Shown here one piece after another: positions 1 to 6,546 of a DNA stretch of 9,363 nucleotides (its first letter is position 1; each line of letters opens with the position of its first letter). The notes under the pieces are model-generated. The model searched no databases. It was given only the letters and a program-made list of their open reading frames with translations, and had not been told where the DNA came from. Position numbers and translations under genes: made by a program. Source of the DNA: Actinomycetota bacterium (GTDB taxonomy: Bacteria > Zhuqueibacterota > Zhuqueibacteria > Residuimicrobiales > Krinioviventaceae); contig JAACEJ010000093.1 of NCBI GenBank assembly GCA_011682565.1, positions 1 to 9,363 of the forward strand, in the 5' to 3' direction.

Positions 1-60
1 CACCGGCTTTTACACTCTCCGAAATATTATTGATCTGCTCTGCTGCAAAGTAAAAAATCC

Positions 61-89
61 TTGTTTTTTTGCTTACATTGAATTATTAT
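61..89 (+). promoter_or_regulatory. Possible housekeeping promoter for the first operon
   Basis: A TTGTTT hexamer at 61-66 and a TATTAT hexamer at 84-89 are separated by 17 bases, the best spacing for a sigma-70-type promoter. They lie about 45 bases before the first gene's start at 136. The surroundings are AT-rich, so a chance match is quite possible. No operator or riboswitch was recognised between it and the gene. Confidence 0.3.
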
Positions 90-135
90 GCGATTTATTT
101 AGACTTTGGTTTCCAATTATCAGAGGAGAAAGACT

Positions 136-1287
136 ATGCCCACTTCCAGACATGCCTGGTCATTTCCAACGCACATCGAATATGGTCCGGGCGCTGTAAA
201 AGATCTTGCCGGAATCGTCAAACAAGCCGGCTTTAAAAAAGGACTACTTGTAACCGATAAAGGCCTCGAGAAAGTTGGTCTGCCTAATGCTCTAAGCCAA
301 CATTTCACCAATGAAGGAATGGAACTTTTAACATTCAGCAATGTGAAATCAAATCCGACTGACGACAATGTTTATGCAGGAAGCAAACTTTATAAAGAGA
401 GCGGTGCGGAATTTATTGTTGCCCTCGGCGGCGGTTCTCCAATCGATGTGGCAAAAGTGATCAAACTTTTAGCAACACACGAAGGACATTTGGAACAATA
501 CGACGATATGAAAGGCGGCTCAGATTTAATAAAAAACAACATGCCGCCGGTTTATGCTATCCCGACGACCGCCGGAACCGGCAGCGAAGTCGGCCGAAGC
601 AGCGTCATCACTCTGAAAAGCACAAACAAAAAAACGATCATTTTTTCACCTTATTTCATGCCGACAATTGCAGTGCTCGATCCGGAATATACGGTCTCGC
701 TTCCGCCAAAACTAACGGCCGCAACAGGCGTCGACGCCTTTGTTCACAATATCGAGGCTTATCTCATTGACGATTTTCACCCCTTCGCGGATGGTCTGGC
801 AAAAGAAGGAATCCTTCGTTCTTTCAAAAACCTGCCAACGGCTGTAAAAAACGGCCAGGACATTGCCGCACGCGGTGAAATGCTGGTAGCCTCCTCGATG
901 GGCGCTACGGCTTTTCAAAAGGGTCTCGGTGTTAATCACTCCATTGCGCATGCTCTCGGCGTTTTTTACGATACACATCACGGCCTTGCCAACGCCGCTG
1001 TGCTGGTAGAAGTGCTGAAATTCAATCTTAAGAACGAAATCGTTCGCAATAAAATGGCTGCTTTGGGCGAAACGTTTGGCAGTAAAAACGATGCGGATGC
1101 AGTGATCGGCGTAATAAAAAATTGGCTGCTTTCCATCGACATGCCCACAGACGTTAAAGGGATCGGCATTAAAACAGAAGACTTGCCGGCCATCGAGGAA
1201 TATGCTCTCGGAGATCCGTGCTGCCCTATGAATCCGCAAAAAGTGGAAAAAGGCGATGTAACCGGAATTTTGCAGAATATTCTTTGA
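136..1287 (+). CDS. Iron-containing (group III) alcohol dehydrogenase
   Basis: Predicted cytoplasmic, metal-dependent NAD(P)-linked alcohol dehydrogenase of 383 residues, the usual length for the family. The N-terminal nucleotide-binding part shows GGGSPIDVAK at 98-107 and PTTAGTGSE at 143-151. The helical C-terminal part carries the metal ligands expected by comparison with FucO: Asp200 and His204 in GVDAFVHNIEAY, His268 in GVNHSIAH, and His282 in THHG. All four are present, so the enzyme should be active. The ATG at 136 is chosen because AGAGGAGA lies just before it; an in-frame TTG at 106 has no such site. It is followed 22 bp later by the HAD hydrolase gene and probably shares its transcript. 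The substrate cannot be read from sequence: members of this family act on ethanol, butanol, propanediol, lactaldehyde and others. The fold is also shared with glycerol and 3-dehydroquinate-type enzymes, but the motifs favour a true alcohol dehydrogenase. Confidence 0.93.
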   Translation: MPTSRHAWSFPTHIEYGPGAVKDLAGIVKQAGFKKGLLVTDKGLEKVGLPNALSQHFTNEGMELLTFSNVKSNPTDDNVYAGSKLYKESGAEFIVALGGGSPIDVAKVIKLLATHEGHLEQYDDMKGGSDLIKNNMPPVYAIPTTAGTGSEVGRSSVITLKSTNKKTIIFSPYFMPTIAVLDPEYTVSLPPKLTAATGVDAFVHNIEAYLIDDFHPFADGLAKEGILRSFKNLPTAVKNGQDIAARGEMLVASSMGATAFQKGLGVNHSIAHALGVFYDTHHGLANAAVLVEVLKFNLKNEIVRNKMAALGETFGSKNDADAVIGVIKNWLLSIDMPTDVKGIGIKTEDLPAIEEYALGDPCCPMNPQKVEKGDVTGILQNIL

Positions 1288-1309
1288 AAAGGTACGAGGC
1301 GGAAAAAGT

Positions 1310-2068
1310 ATGGCAGGAAAAATTAAAGCAATTACATTTGATTTATGGGACACGGTTTTCATCGATGATTCCGACGAACCGAAGCGAAAGGCCGCGGACA
1401 GACATCCCAAACCGGTAGAGCGGCGTCAGCTCGTCAAAGAGTTTCTTGATCGGCACGTACCCGTATCACGGGAAATCGTTAATGCTGTTTATGACACAGT
1501 AGATGCGGCCTTTAAAAAAGTCTGGCACGACCAGCACTTTACCTGGCGCGTGGCCGATCGGCTTGCAATTATTTTACAAGGCCTGGGGCGAACGCTTCCG
1601 GAAAATGAATTTAACGAACTTGTACGCTTGCACGAAGAGATGGAACTGGAATTCCGGCCGGATTTTGTCCCCGGAGTTCATGATGCGATTAAAACACTGC
1701 ATCAACATTATAAGCTCGGCGTGATTTCCGACGCAATTTTCAGTCCGGGAAGAGCACTGCGAATTTTATTAAGAGACGAAGGCCTCCTGGATTATTTCGA
1801 CATCTTTGTCTTTTCAGATGAAATCGGCTGTTCCAAACCGGAAGAACGTATTTTTCGTGCTGCTTTTGATAGATTTAACATCGAGCCGCAAGAACTTGTG
1901 CACCTTGGAGATCGTGAGCACAATGACATCAAAGGCGCACACAGAATTGGAGCACATGCCATATTATGCACCGCAGCCATTGACCGCAGAAGCAATGGAA
2001 CGGAAGCGGAAGCAGTTTTCAACAATTATCGACAACTCGCGGAAATTATAGACACACTAAATTTTTAA
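1310..2068 (+). CDS. HAD-superfamily hydrolase with atypical motif I
   Basis: A 252-residue protein of the haloacid dehalogenase superfamily with a helical cap inserted after motif I (about residues 20-125). Motif I reads FDLWDT, with nucleophile Asp11. The residue two places on, usually the general-acid Asp in phosphatases, is Trp13. Motif II is Ser140 in VISDA, motif III is Lys176 in CSKPEE, and motif IV is Asp201 and Asp206 in LGDREHND. The core is therefore intact apart from Trp13. Haloacid dehalogenases carry Tyr at that position, so dehalogenase-like or other non-phosphatase chemistry is possible, though FDxWDT proteins are usually just called HAD hydrolases. The ATG at 1310 follows a GAGG-type site. 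The gene ends 9 bp before the amidotransferase gene and is surely co-transcribed with it. The substrate is unknown. Confidence 0.88.
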   Translation: MAGKIKAITFDLWDTVFIDDSDEPKRKAADRHPKPVERRQLVKEFLDRHVPVSREIVNAVYDTVDAAFKKVWHDQHFTWRVADRLAIILQGLGRTLPENEFNELVRLHEEMELEFRPDFVPGVHDAIKTLHQHYKLGVISDAIFSPGRALRILLRDEGLLDYFDIFVFSDEIGCSKPEERIFRAAFDRFNIEPQELVHLGDREHNDIKGAHRIGAHAILCTAAIDRRSNGTEAEAVFNNYRQLAEIIDTLNF

Positions 2069-2077
2069 AGAGGAAAA

Positions 2078-2959
2078 ATGGTTCAACTACGTTGTCTGAT
2101 TATCGATGGATATCCTAAAAAAAGCAGAGATCAATTTGATCAGGTAGGAATGACACTGGCAGGACAACTCTATGCAGACTTGTTACTCAAATACCAGCCG
2201 GACGCTCGCTACGATATTATGTATGCCAGCGATCCGGGAACAGAACTGCCCAATGAAAAAAGCCTTGAACAATATGCCGGAGTGATGTGGCCGGGATGCA
2301 ATCTCACAGTCTACCATGACCACGACGAACGCGTGGTAAAAATGGTTAACCTTTCAAAAAGGAGTTATGAAACAGGCGTTCCGCAATTCGGCAGTTGCTG
2401 GGGCGTTCAGATGGCCGTTTATGCAGCGGGCGGAGAAGTGAAACCCAACCCCAAAGGCCGGGAGATGGGCATCGCCAGAAAAATCCATCTTACGGAAAAA
2501 GGTTTGAGACACCCCATGTACGAAGGCAAGCCGCCGGTATTTGACGGCTTTATTAGTCACGATGACGAAATTACCAAATTGCCGGAAGGTGCAAAGTGGC
2601 TGGCAACAAACGATTTTACACGCATCCAGGCTGTAAGCGTAAAACACAAAAACGGCATTTTCTGGGCAACGCAGTACCACCCGGAATACAATCTGCGCGA
2701 GGTTGCGCGCCTCATCGTCGCCAGAGAAGATAAACTCAAAAAAATGGGGGCTTTTGGCAATAATAATGATTTAGTCGATTATGTTAAAAAGTTGGAAGCC
2801 CTTGCAAATGACCCCAGTCGAACAGATCTCCGTTGGCAATTGGCCATCGATGATGATTTGATTTCCGAGTCGATTATACAATGTGAATTCTCAAACTGGC
2901 TTAAAAAAATTGTTATGCCCCTGTCAAAGGGCGAAGATCCGGAATCAGTTTCATTTTAA
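2078..2959 (+). CDS. Stand-alone class I glutamine amidotransferase
   Basis: A 293-residue protein with a class I (triad) glutamine amidotransferase domain over about residues 1-215. The nucleophile is Cys107 in the elbow GSCWG, and the other triad members are His201 and Glu203 in QYHPEY, so glutaminase activity is expected. No synthetase or acceptor domain is fused to it, unlike GMP, CTP or carbamoyl-phosphate synthetases. Instead a largely charged C-terminal extension of about 80 residues ends in PESVSF. Proteins of this kind are often annotated 'GMP synthase-like', but that name is not evidence of function; some relatives, such as PuuD, hydrolyse gamma-glutamyl compounds. The start has AAAGAGGAAA immediately upstream, overlapping the end of the HAD gene. 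Position after an alcohol dehydrogenase and a HAD hydrolase suggests a shared small-molecule pathway, which is inference only. Confidence 0.9.
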   Translation: MVQLRCLIIDGYPKKSRDQFDQVGMTLAGQLYADLLLKYQPDARYDIMYASDPGTELPNEKSLEQYAGVMWPGCNLTVYHDHDERVVKMVNLSKRSYETGVPQFGSCWGVQMAVYAAGGEVKPNPKGREMGIARKIHLTEKGLRHPMYEGKPPVFDGFISHDDEITKLPEGAKWLATNDFTRIQAVSVKHKNGIFWATQYHPEYNLREVARLIVAREDKLKKMGAFGNNNDLVDYVKKLEALANDPSRTDLRWQLAIDDDLISESIIQCEFSNWLKKIVMPLSKGEDPESVSF

Positions 2960-2989
2960 CAAAAAATTAACAGCATCTCAGGACGAATA

Positions 2990-3988
2990 ATGACAAAATC
3001 AAAAGTCGGAATTGTTGGCGTTGGAAAGCTTGGTAATTACCATTGCAATTCGCTGTCCCAAAGGCAGGATGCAGAACTGGTCGGTGTTTATGATATTGAC
3101 AAAGAACAGCGGGATAAAACCGCTAAAAAATATCATTGCCGGTCTTTTGAAAACTCTGCTGATCTGGTCTCAGCCGTCGATGTTGTCGGTGTGATTGTAC
3201 CGACATCCTATCATTCGCAAGTGACACGGATGGCCATCGAGGCGGGAAAGCCGGTCTTTGTTGAAAAGCCTATCGCTGCCGGTGTCGCAGAAGCTGAGGA
3301 GATGGTACGATTTGCCGAACAAAAACATGTGCCGCTCCAGGTTGGCCACATCGAGCGCTTCAACCCGGCTATTCGGGCTTTGAACGGTTTCGCCCTCAGA
3401 CCGCAATTCATCGAGTCGCACCGCCTTGCGCCGTTCGATCCGCGCGGCACCGATGTCGCCGTTGTTCTCGATTTGATGATACACGATATTGATATTATTT
3501 TAAGCCTTGTCAAAAGTAATCCTGTTCACATTGACGCCAGCGGTGTCGCGGTCGTTTCGGATGAAGTAGATATTGCCAATGCACGGCTTCAGTTTGAAAA
3601 TGGCTGTGTAGCAAATGTAACATCCAGCCGAATTTCCCAGCGAAAAATGCGCAAGATGCGTCTTTTCCAGAGAGACTCGTACATTTCGATAGATTTCCTG
3701 CAAAAGCTAACGGAAATTTTTCGGTTACAGGATGCCGGTGACGAGAATGCCGACACAGTCGTCCTCGGCCAAATTGACAAAGGCAAACACCGCCGGCATA
3801 TCATTTACGATAAACCGGAAACGCCGGATGACGATGCCATGCACGCGGAATGGACGAGTTTTTTTAACGCTATAAAAAAAGGAACTCGCCCTATTGTCAG
3901 CGGAGAAGACGGCCTGAATGCATTACGAGTCGCAACTGAAATTACGAACCTTATTGCAGGACGAGAAAGAAGCTATCAAAAAACCTGA
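2990..3988 (+). CDS. Gfo/Idh/MocA oxidoreductase, possibly GnnA-like lipid A sugar oxidase
   Basis: A 332-residue cytoplasmic NAD(P)-dependent oxidoreductase. An N-terminal Rossmann fold has GVGKLG at 10-15 and the family lysine motif EKP at 92-94. The C-terminal Gfo/Idh domain carries DLMIHDIDI at 161-169, with the His165-Asp166 pair typical of sugar-nucleotide members. Blocks such as GHIERFNPA (119-127) and HRLAPFDPRGTD (144-155) are, as I recall, typical of Gfo/Idh proteins found beside lipid A genes, including GnnA. GnnA oxidises the 3-OH of UDP-GlcNAc so that GnnB can aminate it, giving a diamino sugar and amide-linked lipid A. No gnnB-type aminotransferase is in this window, so the specific role is inference; another UDP-sugar dehydrogenase is possible. 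The ATG at 2990 has AGGA six bases before it. It follows the amidotransferase gene by 30 bp and could belong to either operon. A 186-bp gap separates it from the methyltransferase gene. Confidence 0.85.
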   Translation: MTKSKVGIVGVGKLGNYHCNSLSQRQDAELVGVYDIDKEQRDKTAKKYHCRSFENSADLVSAVDVVGVIVPTSYHSQVTRMAIEAGKPVFVEKPIAAGVAEAEEMVRFAEQKHVPLQVGHIERFNPAIRALNGFALRPQFIESHRLAPFDPRGTDVAVVLDLMIHDIDIILSLVKSNPVHIDASGVAVVSDEVDIANARLQFENGCVANVTSSRISQRKMRKMRLFQRDSYISIDFLQKLTEIFRLQDAGDENADTVVLGQIDKGKHRRHIIYDKPETPDDDAMHAEWTSFFNAIKKGTRPIVSGEDGLNALRVATEITNLIAGRERSYQKT

Positions 3989-4004
3989 ATTTTATCGAAT
4001 TTCC

Positions 4005-4037
4005 AGACCTCAAAGGTCTCGAAGACCTTTGAGGTCT
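4005..4037. repeat. Perfect nested palindrome, possible 3' hairpin
   Basis: Two 15-base arms, AGACCTCAAAGGTCT and AGACCTTTGAGGTCT, are perfect reverse complements separated by CGA. Each arm is itself a small palindrome (AGACCT-CAA-AGGTCT and AGACCT-TTG-AGGTCT), so AGACCT or its complement occurs four times. The element can fold as one long hairpin or as two small ones. It begins 16 bases after the oxidoreductase stop codon. No T-run follows, so it is not a classic intrinsic terminator. Candidates are a transcript-stabilising or attenuating hairpin, or a dispersed extragenic palindrome. Confidence 0.9.
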
Positions 4038-4054
4038 TGCGCCGAAACATGTTT

Positions 4055-4084
4055 TTGATAAAATTTTAGATTCATTGACATAAT
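4055..4084 (+). promoter_or_regulatory. Possible promoter for the methyltransferase-lpxB-lpxK operon
   Basis: TTGATA at 4055-4060 and CATAAT at 4079-4084 are 18 bases apart, each one base from the sigma-70 consensus. A perfect TTGACA at 4075-4080 overlaps the second hexamer but lacks a good -10 box at the right distance. Either would leave a leader of roughly 60-85 bases before the TTG start at 4175. The position after the palindrome suits an internal promoter, but the evidence is only sequence resemblance. Confidence 0.35.
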
Positions 4085-4174
4085 ACACAAGATCGTTCCG
4101 GGCTAATCTTTGCGTTACTTTGCAGTCTAGCGTCTTTACGTGAATCAAGTTTTCAAAAACCAGAGGAAAATTTA

Positions 4175-4747
4175 TTGCGCTACAAAGAATTCTTTTTTAC
4201 ATATCGAAGTTACACACCCATTCCGGTCATCCTGATCGCGCTCATTTTGGCAAGACCATCACTTGCCTCGTTCATCTTTGGGTTGCTTATAGCAATGAGT
4301 GGTGAATCCATCCGCATCTGGTCGATTCGCTACGCCGGCAGCGCCACGCGAACGACCGGCGAGGTGGGTGCGGATGAACTCGTTACCACCGGTCCTTATG
4401 GCCATTTGCGCAATCCCCTTTATCTCGGCAATTTCCTGCTCAGTTTCGGTGTTTTGATTATGGCCTGGCCGTGGATGCCTTGGTTTCTTTTATTGTATTT
4501 GCTTTTATTTTATTTTCAATACTCAGCCATCATCTCTCTCGAAGAAGATTTTTTACGAAAGAAATTTGGCGCAGTGTATTCGGAATATGAAAAGCATGTG
4601 CCGCGCTTTATTCCAAGGTTTTCCAACTGGGGAGAAGGAAAGCGAAAGCCGACCGGTTTGGCAAAAGCTCTGCGTACAGAAAGAAATAGTTTGCAAAGCC
4701 TGAGCATCGTAACCATCTTGCTCATTTTTCGTTGGATTTTTTTATGA
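4175..4747 (+). CDS. Membrane methyltransferase of the isoprenylcysteine carboxylmethyltransferase family
   Basis: A 190-residue integral membrane protein that should use S-adenosylmethionine. Hydrophobic segments lie at about 15-26, 29-48, 84-97, 101-120 and 173-190. The family signature GPYGHLRNPLYLG occupies 73-85, and EEDFLRKKFGAVYSEYEKHVPRFIPR-type sequence follows from 123, both parts of the methyl-donor site. The start is TTG at 4175, supported by AGAGGAAA eight bases upstream; no ATG fits. It ends 7 bp before lpxB, and its stop overlaps the lpxB ribosome site (TGAGGA). A prenyl-protein substrate is unlikely in a bacterium. The location beside lpxB, and the precedent of Leptospira LmtA (a Ste14p-like enzyme that methylates the lipid A 1-phosphate), make a lipid A or other envelope-lipid substrate plausible. 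Phospholipid N-methylation is an alternative. The C-terminal hydrophobic segment after the basic stretch at 155-171 is a possible extra anchor. Confidence 0.87.
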   Translation: MRYKEFFFTYRSYTPIPVILIALILARPSLASFIFGLLIAMSGESIRIWSIRYAGSATRTTGEVGADELVTTGPYGHLRNPLYLGNFLLSFGVLIMAWPWMPWFLLLYLLLFYFQYSAIISLEEDFLRKKFGAVYSEYEKHVPRFIPRFSNWGEGKRKPTGLAKALRTERNSLQSLSIVTILLIFRWIFL

Positions 4748-4754
4748 GGATAAA

Positions 4755-5900
4755 ATGCCTCCCAAAATAATGATCCTTGCGGGAGAAGCATCCGGAGACC
4801 TGCATGGCGGCAAACTGGTTTGTGCACTGAAAGAGAAACGCCCTGATTGTGAAATCTTTGGGATTGGCGGCGACCACATGCAAAAGGCGGGAATGGAGAT
4901 TTTTTACCACGTCGACCAATTGGCTTATATCGGTTTCACGGAAGTTGTGCTGCATTATTTTTTCTTTCGCCGCGTGTTTCACGATCTTTTGAATAAAGTG
5001 CAGAGCCTCAAGCCGGATATTCTCGTGCTTGTTGATTACCCCGGTTTCAATCTTCGCTTTGCAGCAAAAGCAAATCACTATGGCGTGAAAACTTTTTATT
5101 TTATCGCACCGCAAGTCTGGGCCTGGGGGCAAGGACGCGCCAAAAAAATGGCCAATTTTATCGACCGCATGGGGGTCATCTTTGATTTTGAAGTTCCCTT
5201 TTTTGAGAAAGCAGGGATAAAAGCTGATTTTGTCGGACACCCTTTGCTTGACGGTTTAAAGACACAAAAATCAAGGAAAGAATTTTGCTCTCAATTCAAC
5301 ATTGATCCGCAAAAGCCGATACTGGCTCTTTTGCCCGGCAGCCGTCCGCAGGAGATAGCGAATCTTTTACCGGTTATGCTCGAAACAGGATTGACGATTC
5401 AAATGAAGCATCCTGAACTTCAGATAGCCATCAGCAAAGCGCCGACGATTTCATCCCACTTGCTGAACAAAACAGCGACTACAAAGACGAACGCCCGGAT
5501 AATAGAAAACGCCACGTATGAATTAATGAAATATGCATCGGCGGCCATTGTTGCCTCCGGCACCGCGACACTGGAAACGGCCTTGTTTCAAACACCATTC
5601 GTTATTACCTACCGTGTTTCGCCACTTTCTTATTTTATAGGGAAAAAATTAATAAAGATTGAAAACATCGGTCTGGTCAATGTTGTCAGCGGACAAAAAG
5701 TTGTGCCTGAATTTATTCAGGATGCAGTTAGTGTTGATAACCTGGAACCCGCCGTGGAAAGTCTGTTATTCGATCAAAATGCCCGACAGCAACAAATAGA
5801 AAAATTGCAAACTGTTAGGAAAAAACTCGGCGCTCCGGGTGCCCCGGTACGAACGGCAAACATTATTCTTGGAATGATTCAAGCCAATGAAAAAAACTAA
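4755..5900 (+). CDS. lpxB: Lipid-A-disaccharide synthase LpxB
   Basis: Condenses UDP-2,3-diacylglucosamine with lipid X to give the beta-1,6-linked lipid A disaccharide at the inner face of the cytoplasmic membrane (GT19 glycosyltransferase). The 381 residues match the family length. Visible landmarks are GEASGD at 10-15, DYPGFN at 94-99, APQVWAWGQGR at 118-128, VGHPLLD at 160-166, LLPGSRPQEI at 192-201, ASGTATLE at 267-274 in the nucleotide-binding half, and NVVSGQKVVPEFIQD near 309-323. No key block is missing. The ATG at 4755 has GAGGA directly upstream. The 3' end overlaps the next gene by 14 bp, which implies translational coupling. If the oxidoreductase upstream really makes a diamino sugar precursor, this enzyme must accept amide-linked acyl chains at position 3; nothing in the sequence confirms or excludes that. 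Confidence 0.97.
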   Translation: MPPKIMILAGEASGDLHGGKLVCALKEKRPDCEIFGIGGDHMQKAGMEIFYHVDQLAYIGFTEVVLHYFFFRRVFHDLLNKVQSLKPDILVLVDYPGFNLRFAAKANHYGVKTFYFIAPQVWAWGQGRAKKMANFIDRMGVIFDFEVPFFEKAGIKADFVGHPLLDGLKTQKSRKEFCSQFNIDPQKPILALLPGSRPQEIANLLPVMLETGLTIQMKHPELQIAISKAPTISSHLLNKTATTKTNARIIENATYELMKYASAAIVASGTATLETALFQTPFVITYRVSPLSYFIGKKLIKIENIGLVNVVSGQKVVPEFIQDAVSVDNLEPAVESLLFDQNARQQQIEKLQTVRKKLGAPGAPVRTANIILGMIQANEKN

Positions 5901-6546
5901 AAAGGAAATCATTTCATACCTTGCCGCAAAACTTGCCTGGCTGTTGATTTTATTTCTTGGGAAAACAGGCCGGATAAACATTGTCAATAAAATTTATTTT
6001 TTTCGTGTTCGTTCAAGCGGCAAACCTTTTATCATCGTAACCTGGCATGGCAGGATGTTGGTTCCCATTTACATTCATCGCAATATGGGTTTTATTGCTA
6101 TGGTGAGCGAACACGGTGACGGGGAAATGATTGCTCAAACGATTCTTCGCCTCGGCTACAAAACCGTTCGCGGGTCCACCACCCGCGGTGGATCGCGAGT
6201 TGTCCGCAAAATGCTGAAGGTTCTTAAAAACGGTAATAATTGTGCTATTTTACCCGACGGGCCGAACGGGCCGAGACATGAATTTAAAATGGGTGCTATT
6301 TTGATCGCCCAGCGTTCGCAAGCCTGGCTCCTTCCCTGCACTTTTTCGGCGAGCAAACCCATTCAATTACATAGCTGGGATCGATTTACACTTTGGCGGC
6401 CTTTCTCGAAACTCCAGGCCGTCTATGGTGAGCCAATGGCTATTCCACGAAAAATTAATCCACATGAACTCGAGCAGTATCGTGTGAAAATGGAAAACCG
6501 AATGAATGCACTGGTAGAAGAAGCAGATGCAACTTTTCGAAAATAA
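5887..6546 (+). CDS. DUF374 lysophospholipid-type acyltransferase, probable lipid A secondary acyltransferase
   Basis: A 219-residue membrane-associated acyltransferase of the DUF374 family. One hydrophobic N-terminal segment lies at about 9-25. Conserved blocks are TWHGRML at 52-58, HGDGEMIA at 76-83, RGSTTRGG at 95-102, DGPNGPRHEFKMGA at 124-137, SWDRF at 163-167 and a terminal VYGEPM at 179-184. No LpxL/LpxM-type gene is present in the window, and the gene sits between lpxB and lpxK, so a role in adding secondary acyl chains to lipid A is likely. I recall epsilonproteobacterial LpxJ as a comparable non-LpxM enzyme, but orthology is unproven. The ATG at 5887 overlaps lpxB by 14 bp and the 3' end overlaps lpxK by 20 bp. 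General lysophospholipid acylation is the alternative. Confidence 0.88.
   Translation: MKKTKKEIISYLAAKLAWLLILFLGKTGRINIVNKIYFFRVRSSGKPFIIVTWHGRMLVPIYIHRNMGFIAMVSEHGDGEMIAQTILRLGYKTVRGSTTRGGSRVVRKMLKVLKNGNNCAILPDGPNGPRHEFKMGAILIAQRSQAWLLPCTFSASKPIQLHSWDRFTLWRPFSKLQAVYGEPMAIPRKINPHELEQYRVKMENRMNALVEEADATFRK

Noticed and set aside
712..1410. Long minus-strand open frame opposite the alcohol dehydrogenase gene
   Set aside because: It lies opposite a clear enzyme gene with complete motifs, resembles no family and has no convincing ribosome site; it is a shadow frame.
6172..6196. CCACC...GGTGG inverted repeat in the DUF374 gene
   Set aside because: It is explained by the conserved RGSTTRGG codons and lies within coding sequence.
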